Source: an uncultured Prevotellaceae bacterium
GTDB taxonomy: Bacteria; Bacteroidota; Bacteroidia; Bacteroidales; Bacteroidaceae
Direction of reading: 5' to 3'
Assembly: GCA_958404085.1 (NCBI GenBank)
Contig: CATXZX010000165.1
Coordinates: forward strand, 1-5,374
Length of the DNA stretch: 5,374 nucleotides
Shown: positions 1 to 5,374 of the stretch, piece by piece
Numbering within the stretch: position 1 is the first letter of the stretch
Layout of the letters: each line of letters starts with the position of its first letter
Translations under genes and position numbers: made by a program
Notes under the pieces: generated by a model
The model's database searches: none
Told to the model about the DNA's origin: nothing
Seen by the model: only the letters and a program-made list of their open reading frames with translations

Positions 1-1222
1 GGCTCTTATAAATACGTTTCAGGCGATAGGCCGGATAGCAAACACCCAACATGACAAGCAACGCATAGCCCGCCATACACAGCAGCATGGTGGAATACAC
101 GCCGGAAGAGGCTTCGGGTATATCGAACAGGAAGTTGATCCACTCCTGCACGATGCTCGACATAAGCAGGACGGCCAGCAGCGTAATGCCGACCTCGGTA
201 CTTATCCAGGCAAAGTTCTGCCTGAACGTTCCGCCCACGCTGATGCGTAACGAATACTCGCGCACGCGGCCCAGAAAGATGCTGGTAAGAATGGCTATGT
301 AGTTGAAGAAAGCGCTCAGCAACAACAAAATACTGACGGCCGTAAAGGCAAGCGGATAAATCAGCACGCGCCACAATTGCGAAGGCACTTGGTTACCCAA
401 CAGGTGCGCCGTCCGCAACGGAGTAGCCCCGACTCTCATCCTTGCCACCTCTCCACCATTGATCATGGCCCACGCATTCTCCAGCGCCTCCACGTTTTTT
501 GTCCGTACGACAGCTTGGTAGTTAAAGTTGTTCGACGCGGTACGGTCGTACTCGGCAATTGCATTGAAATTGCCCACCAGAATGTCCAGTTCCATGTTGC
601 TCATAGGCTGGTTGTCCTCTATGATGGCCGACACTACATACACCCTGTCGCCCGGAAAGATGTAGCCGCCGGCCATGTGGACGCGCTGTCCCATGGCCTT
701 GTCCTCCGAACCGAACATTTTCTTGGCCCGGCTACGCGTCAGCACCATCTGGTCGGGTACGGACAGGGCCTTGGCCGCATTGCCCCGCACGTTTTGCAGG
801 TCGAAGATGCTGGCAAACACAGAATCGACGCCTCTCAGGAAGCTGCACTGCAAGTCATTTCCGGCGTCGTCCTTTAAAGTTGGTACGGTAGTTACAATCA
901 GTGAAAGATCGGCGCCTTCGGGAAGGTCTTTTCGCATCTCCTCGTAGGTAGGAGCAGACAGATTCATCTGACAACCTGAGAACTCGCCACGATTGGCATA
1001 CGCCAACGAATCCTCGTAAAAACGGACCTGGCACATATATACGTCCTCGTAGCCCTTGCGGAACGAGTCGTAATGAAGTTCATTCCAGATCCAGTTCAGG
1101 CTGTACGACAAACAAACGACGCCCAGCACCATGCCGAATACAGACAGCACGGTCTGCCACCCGTACTTGTAGAGGTGGCGCACTGCCTGCTTTGCATTCA
1201 AAATAAACAGATGGGTTTTCAT
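1..1222 (-). CDS. FtsX/MacB-like ABC transporter permease, N-terminal 407 codons (runs off window)
   Basis: This is the membrane subunit of an ABC exporter of the MacB/FtsX type. The family works in the inner membrane and uses ATP hydrolysis to move or extract substrates (lipoproteins, peptides, macrolides and others); the substrate cannot be told here. The frame is open from the ATG at 1222 to base 1 with no stop. Visible layout: a short cytoplasmic N-terminus; a first membrane helix at about residues 23-43; a large periplasmic MacB_PCD-like region at about 44-284; then three helices at about 285-312, 339-360 and 376-398. Between helices 2 and 3 is the FtsX-domain hallmark FLGRVREYSLRISVGG (316-331). 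Bacteroidales relatives are usually near 780-800 residues with this unit duplicated, so about half is probably missing. The start lies one base after the ATPase stop, as expected for translational coupling. An in-frame ATG at 1231 is an alternative start that would add MND and overlap the ATPase end. Confidence 0.9.
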   Translation of the reverse strand, partial: MKTHLFILNAKQAVRHLYKYGWQTVLSVFGMVLGVVCLSYSLNWIWNELHYDSFRKGYEDVYMCQVRFYEDSLAYANRGEFSGCQMNLSAPTYEEMRKDLPEGADLSLIVTTVPTLKDDAGNDLQCSFLRGVDSVFASIFDLQNVRGNAAKALSVPDQMVLTRSRAKKMFGSEDKAMGQRVHMAGGYIFPGDRVYVVSAIIEDNQPMSNMELDILVGNFNAIAEYDRTASNNFNYQAVVRTKNVEALENAWAMINGGEVARMRVGATPLRTAHLLGNQVPSQLWRVLIYPLAFTAVSILLLLSAFFNYIAILTSIFLGRVREYSLRISVGGTFRQNFAWISTEVGITLLAVLLMSSIVQEWINFLFDIPEASSGVYSTMLLCMAGYALLVMLGVCYPAYRLKRIYKS

Positions 1223-1223
1223 A

Positions 1224-1898
1224 TCATTCATGGATTTCCGTTACAACTTGTCCGTCGAAGAGGTTAATCACGCGGTTGGCAAAACCGGCGTCGCGCTGCG
1301 AGTGCGTAACCATTACAATGGTGGTTCCGTCTTTGTGCAGTTCGCTCAACAACTCCATCACCTCGCGGCCGTTCTTCGAGTCCAGGTTACCCGTAGGCTC
1401 GTCGGCCAGAATCAGTTTGGGGCGCGACACAACGGCACGCGCAATGGCCGTACGCTGTTGCTGGCCGCCCGAAAGCTGTTGCGGAAAGTGCTTTGAACGG
1501 TGGCTGATGGACATACGCTGCATGGCCTCCTCCACGCGCCGTTTGCGCTCGGCCGTAGGTACTCCCATGTAGAGCAAAGGCAGCTCTATGTTCTCGTAAA
1601 CCGTCAATTCGTCTATCAGGTTGAAACTTTGGAACACGAAGCCGAGTACGCCCTTGCGCAACGTATTGCGCTGCTGCTCGCTGAATTTCGACACGTCGGT
1701 CCCGTCCAGGAAATACTGGCCGGCCGTAGGGCTGTCCAGCAGACCCAGGATATTCAGCAAGGTAGATTTTCCGCATCCCGAGGGCCCCATCACAGCCACG
1801 AACTCACCTTTTTTCACCTCTAAGCTCACGCTGTTCAAAGCCCAGGTCTCAACTTCTTCCGAACGGAAGATTTTCTGTAAATCAATGGTCTTAATCAT
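1224..1898 (-). CDS. ABC transporter ATP-binding protein, MacB/LolD family
   Basis: This is the 224-residue cytoplasmic ATPase that powers the exporter whose permease follows immediately. All ABC motifs are intact: Walker A GPSGCGKST (38-46), Q-loop Gln90 in FVFQSFNLI, signature LSGGQ (142-146), Walker B LILADE (162-167) with catalytic Glu167, D-loop NLDS (171-174) and H-loop His199 in VTHS. The phrases FVFQSFNLI and ADEPTGNLDS are typical of the LolD/MacB/FtsE branch, and the length is normal for a stand-alone ATPase of that branch. The ATG at 1898 gives the usual N-terminus (MIKTIDLQKIF). A modest purine stretch (GAGAGAG) precedes it instead of a strong Shine-Dalgarno site. The stop at 1226-1224 is one base from the permease ATG, so the two genes surely share one mRNA. 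Whether it is LolD-like, MacB-like or an antimicrobial-peptide resistance exporter is unresolved, so no gene symbol is given. Confidence 0.97.
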   Translation of the reverse strand: MIKTIDLQKIFRSEEVETWALNSVSLEVKKGEFVAVMGPSGCGKSTLLNILGLLDSPTAGQYFLDGTDVSKFSEQQRNTLRKGVLGFVFQSFNLIDELTVYENIELPLLYMGVPTAERKRRVEEAMQRMSISHRSKHFPQQLSGGQQQRTAIARAVVSRPKLILADEPTGNLDSKNGREVMELLSELHKDGTTIVMVTHSQRDAGFANRVINLFDGQVVTEIHE

Positions 1899-2170
1899 AC
1901 TCTCTCATCTTTAGTTTGTGAATATTTTATCTGTTATTTTCGTTCGTTCCGTTCATTATAAAAAAGAACAGGCATAAAGAAACGCACATGAAAAACCGTT
2001 CGAAACAAGTACACGTCCCTCCATGTCCTGTCTTTTTATCTAACACAATTCATTACTCCCTAATCTATCATCTTTTTATACATTTTACGATAAAAAACAT
2101 ATCAAAAACCGTGCCAAACGCGTAACCGTTTATTTATCAGACACCTACTAAAAACACACCCGGAAGGCCC
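1899..2170. other. AT-rich intergenic region upstream of the ABC exporter operon
   Basis: I find no supported gene in these 272 bases. They lie between the receptor terminator hairpins and the ATPase start, so they should hold the promoter and leader of the exporter operon on the minus strand. The stretch is clearly richer in A and T than the flanking genes. I looked for the Bacteroidales promoter pattern (TTTG near -33 and TAnnTTTG near -7). The best minus-strand near match for the -7 element is TATGTTTT (around 2095-2102), but the upstream TTTG is too close. A TTG at about 2006-2008 is followed, at the expected spacing, only by a poor match (TGCGTTTC). No site is called. There is a short cluster of GTTC repeats around 1941-1954 and no obvious operator palindrome. 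Confidence 0.5.
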
Positions 2171-2218
2171 ATGTGCGAAAACGCGCAAAACGCGTGCGGA
2201 AACGCACGCCGCGCACAT
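2171..2218 (-). terminator. Nested palindrome, possible second terminator after the receptor gene
   Basis: Two inverted repeats sit one inside the other. The outer arms are ATGTGCG (2171-2177) and CGCACAT (2212-2218), both 7 of 7. The inner hairpin has GCGTGCG (2192-2198) and CGCACGC (2203-2209) around a four-base loop, GAAA on the plus strand and TTTC on the minus strand. Read on the minus strand, the inner stem is followed by GTTTTGCGCGTTTTC, a broken T-rich stretch. This would suit a backup intrinsic terminator for the receptor mRNA. The AAAACGCG-like repetition inside the element could also allow alternative folds, or a protein site rather than a terminator. Confidence 0.4.
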
Positions 2219-2233
2219 CTTCCTAACACAAAC

Positions 2234-2278
2234 ATTCCGGAGAAGGCCACAGCATGTACTGTCCGCCCTCTCCGGAAT
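2234..2278 (-). terminator. Probable intrinsic terminator of the TonB-dependent receptor gene
   Basis: A strong hairpin begins 51 bases beyond the receptor stop codon. The arms ATTCCGGAGA (2234-2243) and TCTCCGGAAT (2269-2278) pair perfectly. The stem continues past one A-C mismatch with GGC/GCC, and an inner ACAG/CTGT stem (2249-2252 with 2259-2262) closes a six-base loop. On the minus strand the hairpin is followed by GTTTGTGTTAG, which is T-rich but not a clean U-tract. Position and stem strength favour a terminator; the weak tail is why confidence is moderate. Confidence 0.6.
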
Positions 2279-2329
2279 ATCCGTTACGCCCGTACGCCGC
2301 CGGAGCGGTACGGAAGCCTGCGTTTTCCG

Positions 2330-4729
2330 CTAAAACTCAAGCATGACGCGCGCGTTCACCTGTCGCCCGGTCAGATAATTGGGTACGGCAAACTGATGGT
2401 TGGTGACGTCTGTTACCCAATAGTAAGAATTCACATTGTTTATGCCCAAAACGTTGAAAACGTCCAGTCCGAGCCACACATTACGGAAATAGCGGGCCCA
2501 ACCCGTACGGTGATCCCTCGCTTCGTTGTTCAGCAACCGATAGCTGAGCCCCATGTCCACCCGTTTGTAGGCCGGCGCACGAAACGTATGCGCCTCGCGT
2601 CCCGTATGGGGAGCACCGAAGGGAAGCCCGTCGGCAAACGCTCCCTTCAACGTCATGCGCCAGCGGTCCGTTCCGGGGAAATAATCGGTGAAGAATACGG
2701 AGAAATTGTAGCGCTGGTCCGTGGGACGGGGCAACCATTGCCCGTTCAGTTTTTCCTTGGTAGACATCAGCGAGAACGTGACCCACGAATCCGTGCCCGG
2801 CACAAACTCGCCGAACAGTTTGAAATCTATTCCCGCAGCATATCCCTTGCTCATGTTCTCTCCGTAGTATACGATGCGCACATTGTCTACGTTATACGGT
2901 ATCAGCCGGCTCAGCGCCTTGTAGTAACACTCCGCCGTAAAACGGAACGGACGGTTCATCATGCGGAACTGATAGTCGCCCCCCAACAGGAAATGGATGG
3001 AACGCTGCGAACGGATGCCCTTGTTCAGGTTCACCGACGTATTGCCTCCCACCGTCACCGTATCGCGCAGTTCCTTATAGAACGGAGCCTGGTAGTAGAG
3101 TCCCGTGGCAAAACGGAACGTAAAGCGGTCGTCGAAGTCCGGTATCAGACCTACCGAAACACGCGGACTCCACAACGACTCCCGGTTCCAGTCCCAATAC
3201 GAAAAACGCAGTCCGTAGTTCAGCGTCAGCCTGCCGATACCCGACTCCAGCCGTTGCGTGTTCTGCAGATAGGCCTCCATGCGACCACTCGCTATGCGGT
3301 TGTGCGAACGCAGGCTGTAGAACAGTTGCAGGCGGTCGGGACGATGCGGAACGGAATAGCCCGAGGAATCCCTCATCTCCCACTCCACACTGTTTTCCCG
3401 TACCCGTTCGTTCTTCCAGCTTACACCGGCGCGCAGTTCGCCGGCCTTCCACCGGTTCCGCCAGTTCAGCATCAGGTTCACGACGTCGGCCTTCAGGAAG
3501 TTGCGGGCATGCTCGCGATACGTCCCTACGCCCAGTTCTTCCTGCGTGGTGGCCTCGTTCAGCCAGTATTCGCCCTGTATGTCGTATTTCTCCTCTTCGT
3601 GTGTCGAAAAGGCCGAAGCCGTAAACGACAGGTCGGCCGCCTTGCCGAAATGCCGGCTCAGCGTCAGCGCGCCGAAGTAGGTACGGAAGAAATCCTTCTC
3701 CCGGCCGTCAAAATAGACGCGGAAGGATTTTATATCATCCATCGTACCGAAACTCGTCTCGCGGTCCGAGGGCTCGAAGTTATAATGATTGTCCGAAATG
3801 TTCCCTATCAGGTCCAGTGTCCAGCGCGCATTCGGCCGCCAGCTGAGGTAGGTCTGGCAGTCCAGAAAGCGCGGATTGTATTCTCCCTTCGTGTCCATCG
3901 TCCCCAGCAGGTAACGGGTGGTCTTGTAACGCACGCTGTTCATCATGCTGAAACGCTTGTTGCCGAACCCCACGTAGGCCCCGGCCCCCAGCAGGCTGGC
4001 CTGTGCCGAAGCCTCGAATGCCGTGGGCCGCTTGTAGGTGATGTCGAGTACCGACGACATGCGGTCGCCGTAGCGCGCCTCGAAGCCTCCGGCCGAAAAG
4101 CCGATGTTCTCCACCATGTCGCTGTTGATGATGCTGAGCCCCTCCTGTTGTCCGGAGCGGACCAGCATCGGGCGATAAATTTCGATGCCGTTCAGGTATA
4201 CGCAGTTCTCGTCAAAACTGCCGCCGCGCACGTTGTACTGCGAACTCAGCTCGCTGTGCGTACTCACTCCGGCCTGTGTGGCGATGAGTTCCTCCACGGC
4301 ATTTCCCGTAGCACTCGGAGCCTGTTTTCCATGTTTGGGAGTCAGGCTCTGCATCGTTCCGGACTGAATGCGGAGCCCCCTTACGCCCGTCTCCTGCAGG
4401 ACAATGTCGTTCGGTGCCAGTGTCATGTCTATCCGCACGGAGTCGCGCGGACTGACCAGCACACGCTTGCGCGTCCGGTAGCCGAACATCGAGAAGACCA
4501 CCGTCACGCTGTCCCGGCTCACGGTGTTCAGGATATACCGCCCCTTGAGGTCGGTCAGGACACCCAGCCCGCCGCCTTGCACCTTCACCATGACGAATTC
4601 CATCGGATCGCCTTTTTCGTCAGACACGGTCCCCTTGATTTTCAAACTCCGCTGTGCCAGGAGAGGTCCGGGCAGTACCACCAGCAACCAGACAGCCACA
4701 CGGAGAAGGAAGTTTAGGCTATATTTCAT
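2330..4729 (-). CDS. TonB-dependent outer-membrane receptor with CarboxypepD_reg-like N-terminal domain
   Basis: This 799-residue outer-membrane beta-barrel should import a scarce ligand into the periplasm using energy from TonB-ExbB-ExbD. Visible parts in order: a signal peptide (residues 1-25, cleavage likely after PLLA, no lipobox); a CarboxypepD_reg-like domain at about 28-103 (GTVSD, LKGRYIL, MTLAP); a short linker DIVLQETGV where Bacteroidetes receptors carry a TonB-box-like segment; a plug at about 120-235 (NVRGGSFDENCVYLNGIEIY, then GGFEARYGDRMSSVLDI); and a barrel to the end. The C-terminus carries the family phrases NVLGINNVNSYYWVTDV and VPNYLTGRQV and finishes on Phe799, as barrel proteins do. 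The length is ordinary for the non-SusC class, which is shorter than SusC proteins, and no SusD gene is adjacent. The ATG at 4729 is chosen because it begins a proper signal peptide; the frame stays open 59 codons further upstream. A weak A-rich GAAAAAAAGAA precedes the start. The ligand cannot be predicted. Confidence 0.95.
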   Translation of the reverse strand: MKYSLNFLLRVAVWLLVVLPGPLLAQRSLKIKGTVSDEKGDPMEFVMVKVQGGGLGVLTDLKGRYILNTVSRDSVTVVFSMFGYRTRKRVLVSPRDSVRIDMTLAPNDIVLQETGVRGLRIQSGTMQSLTPKHGKQAPSATGNAVEELIATQAGVSTHSELSSQYNVRGGSFDENCVYLNGIEIYRPMLVRSGQQEGLSIINSDMVENIGFSAGGFEARYGDRMSSVLDITYKRPTAFEASAQASLLGAGAYVGFGNKRFSMMNSVRYKTTRYLLGTMDTKGEYNPRFLDCQTYLSWRPNARWTLDLIGNISDNHYNFEPSDRETSFGTMDDIKSFRVYFDGREKDFFRTYFGALTLSRHFGKAADLSFTASAFSTHEEEKYDIQGEYWLNEATTQEELGVGTYREHARNFLKADVVNLMLNWRNRWKAGELRAGVSWKNERVRENSVEWEMRDSSGYSVPHRPDRLQLFYSLRSHNRIASGRMEAYLQNTQRLESGIGRLTLNYGLRFSYWDWNRESLWSPRVSVGLIPDFDDRFTFRFATGLYYQAPFYKELRDTVTVGGNTSVNLNKGIRSQRSIHFLLGGDYQFRMMNRPFRFTAECYYKALSRLIPYNVDNVRIVYYGENMSKGYAAGIDFKLFGEFVPGTDSWVTFSLMSTKEKLNGQWLPRPTDQRYNFSVFFTDYFPGTDRWRMTLKGAFADGLPFGAPHTGREAHTFRAPAYKRVDMGLSYRLLNNEARDHRTGWARYFRNVWLGLDVFNVLGINNVNSYYWVTDVTNHQFAVPNYLTGRQVNARVMLEF

Positions 4730-4857
4730 GAGAAAACATTCTTTTTTTCGATTCAGTCTGAATAAAAAACGGTTCAGCCGCTGTTTCCGTATGCGAAGAT
4801 ACGGATTTATTTCCACATCGGGGCCACGTCCTCCCCCTCCGGTGCCTCCCATTCGCC
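4730..4857 (-). other. Leader segment between the long hairpin and the receptor start
   Basis: These 128 bases would be the proximal 5' untranslated region of the receptor mRNA. On the minus strand the first part is purine-rich, with two GGAGG runs (4846-4842 and 4834-4830), followed by an A-rich stretch up to the start codon. The second GGAGG is 11 bases from an ATG at 4818 that opens a three-codon ORF (Met-Trp-Lys-stop), which could be chance. The receptor frame is open throughout, with an in-frame ATG at 4852. That reading would place a basic, low-complexity extension before a normal signal peptide, so untranslated leader is preferred. Confidence 0.45.
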
Positions 4858-4916
4858 ACGAAGTCCCTTGTTTTTCGAAAAACGGGCCAGCTTTTTCAAA
4901 AAACAAGGGACTTCGT
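4858..4916 (-). promoter_or_regulatory. Long near-perfect hairpin in the presumed receptor mRNA leader
   Basis: Two 25-base arms (4858-4882 and 4892-4916) are inverted copies of each other, separated by nine bases (CGGGCCAGC). Of 25 positions, 24 pair by Watson-Crick. The exception is 4876/4898, an A-C mismatch in plus-strand RNA but a G-U wobble in minus-strand RNA, so the stem is fully paired only if transcribed toward the receptor gene. The outer half carries the sequence AAGTCCCTTG and the inner half is A/T-rich, with TTTTTCGAAAAA itself a palindrome. No T-tract follows immediately on either side, so it does not look like a standard terminator. Candidate roles are an mRNA-stabilising or attenuating leader structure, a protein-binding palindrome, or a dispersed repeat. 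The structure is certain; the role is inferred. Confidence 0.6.
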
Positions 4917-5163
4917 CGTACGCCGCCGCCCTTAAAACTTTTTTAAATCTATTTCGGTTATTATTTTGTTAATCTGTTTTTAATCGCTATATTGCGCTCG
5001 TAATTCTTTCAAGCCATCAGCCATGGACACGATTCTTTTAATTTCCACAGCAACAGGAACACCCGAAACCGTGAAAGCCGAAAATGAAAACTTCGAATGC
5101 AAAAACGGAGCAAGCATGAGCCTTCAGCTATTCGAGAACAAACCCTTTTAACCCCTTTTAGTC
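4917..5163. promoter_or_regulatory. Divergent intergenic region between the receptor leader and the small secreted ORF
   Basis: This stretch should contain the promoters of two divergent units. A GC-rich start (GCCGCCGCC) gives way to AT-rich DNA at about 4931-4992. On the minus strand TAGATTTA (4951-4944) matches the Bacteroidales -7 element TAnnTTTG at all but the last base; it would put the receptor transcript start near 4937 and the long hairpin inside the leader. No good TTTG lies at the expected -33 distance. On the plus strand TTATTTTG (4961-4968) is also a one-mismatch -7 candidate without a clear partner. Both assignments are weak. Just before the ATG at 5164 are two near-identical decamers, AACCCTTTTA and ACCCCTTTTA (5141-5160), and no Shine-Dalgarno sequence. 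Confidence 0.3.
5023..5151 (+). CDS. Possible 42-residue small protein or leader peptide (weak)
   Basis: An ATG at 5023 opens a 42-codon frame ending with TAA at 5149-5151, only 12 bases before the ATG of the next ORF on the same strand. The predicted peptide starts MDTILLISTATGTPETVKAE and is otherwise polar, with one cysteine and no membrane segment, signal peptide or motif I recognise. There is no Shine-Dalgarno sequence, which is not unusual in Bacteroidetes. Close spacing to the next gene is what an upstream peptide or a two-gene unit would show, but an ORF this short can easily arise by chance. The stretch may instead be untranslated leader of the secreted ORF. Confidence 0.25.
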   Translation: MDTILLISTATGTPETVKAENENFECKNGASMSLQLFENKPF

Positions 5164-5364
5164 ATGAAGAAATTTTTATCTACTCTGATTGCGAGTATTG
5201 CCTGCCTCACGGCCTTGCATGCACAAGAGACGAAGGAATATACCTTCGAGCTGAGTTTTGATGCAAAATACGTAGAATTATATCCGATGTTGTCCATTGG
5301 AGAGAGCTACCCGTACAAATCCGCATATTTCATCCGCTTGGACAAACGGGAAAATCTCGGATGA
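5164..5364 (+). CDS. Small predicted secreted protein of unknown function, or 5' part of a frameshifted gene
   Basis: The 66-residue product begins with a textbook Sec signal peptide: MKKF, a hydrophobic core (LSTLIASIACLTA), then ALHA followed by QE as the likely cleavage site near residue 20. The Cys at about residue 14 is inside the hydrophobic core and not in a convincing lipobox. The mature part is only about 46 residues, rich in aromatic residues (YTFELSFDAKYVELYP), and I recognise no family. It is less GC-rich than the receptor gene. Ten bases remain after the TGA, so what follows is unseen. One alternative frame stays open to the window end across the stop and reads GKISDDQEY, a plausible soluble-protein stretch. 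This suggests the TGA may result from a one-base change near the GGGAAAA run at 5349-5355. Both readings remain possible: a genuine mini secreted protein or a broken or mis-sequenced longer one. Confidence 0.6.
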   Translation: MKKFLSTLIASIACLTALHAQETKEYTFELSFDAKYVELYPMLSIGESYPYKSAYFIRLDKRENLG

Positions 5365-5374
5365 CCAGGAATAC

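Noticed and set aside
377..877. A 166-codon plus-strand frame and a 122-codon minus-strand frame (6-374) over the permease
   Set aside because: Both are out of frame with the open permease frame that carries the FtsX motif and membrane helices. Their translations show no recognisable protein features.
1387..1914. Several 90-130 codon frames on both strands over the ATPase gene
   Set aside because: They are shadows of the ATPase, whose complete set of ABC motifs fixes the true frame.
1899..2170. Candidate Bacteroidales promoters for the exporter operon
   Set aside because: The -7-like matches found have no TTTG at the right distance or are poor matches, so no specific site was annotated.
2171..4717. 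An 848-codon open frame on the plus strand, antisense to the receptor
   Set aside because: It covers almost the whole receptor gene in the opposite direction. Its product is rich in Arg, His, Val and Gln with no domain, signal or membrane feature, while the minus-strand frame gives a complete, recognisable receptor. Long antisense frames are a known side effect of GC-rich codon use.
4858..4916. The long inverted repeat read as an invertible promoter or insertion-sequence end
   Set aside because: The arms are separated by only nine bases, far too few for an invertible promoter, and no recombinase, transposase or target duplication is visible.
4858..4916. The long hairpin read as a standard bidirectional terminator
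   Set aside because: It lies between divergent genes, its GC-rich part is at the base rather than next to a U-tract, and no run of T follows immediately on either strand.
1..5374. tRNA, rRNA, CRISPR array or riboswitch
   Set aside because: No tRNA cloverleaf core, rRNA segment, regularly spaced direct repeats or recognisable riboswitch core was seen on either strand by eye. A covariance-model search (Infernal/Rfam) would be the decisive test.

Overview
The window looks like chromosomal DNA from a member of the order Bacteroidales. The main evidence is the large TonB-dependent receptor, which has an N-terminal CarboxypepD_reg-like domain and the family's typical plug and C-terminal phrases (GGFEARYGDRMSSVLDI, NVLGINNVNSYYWVTDV). 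The MacB/FtsX-type ABC exporter pair, the weak or absent Shine-Dalgarno sequences and the AT-rich spacers between fairly GC-rich genes fit the same group. The genus cannot be settled from this sequence.

Most of the window is coded on the minus strand. Read in the direction of transcription, it has: (i) a leader with a very long, nearly perfect hairpin (4858-4916); (ii) a 799-residue outer-membrane TonB-dependent receptor (4729 down to 2330); (iii) a 431-bp spacer that opens with two hairpins (2234-2278 and 2171-2218), probably the receptor terminator, followed by about 270 bp of AT-rich DNA; (iv) an ABC exporter ATPase (1898 down to 1224); and (v) one base later, its FtsX-like permease (1222 down to the window edge), of which the first 407 codons are visible. 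The permease has no stop codon inside the window, so a simple ORF scan could miss it.

On the plus strand, divergent from the receptor, lie a weakly supported 42-codon ORF (5023-5151) and a 66-codon ORF with a clear signal peptide (5164-5364). The second ends just inside the window and is either a very small secreted protein or the start of a frameshifted gene.

The ATPase and permease clearly form one exporter. The receptor lacks a SusD partner here and appears to be a separate transcription unit, so any functional link to the exporter is only inferred from proximity. I see no RNA gene, CRISPR array, insertion sequence or convincing new multi-gene system. The most unusual element is the leader hairpin upstream of the receptor.
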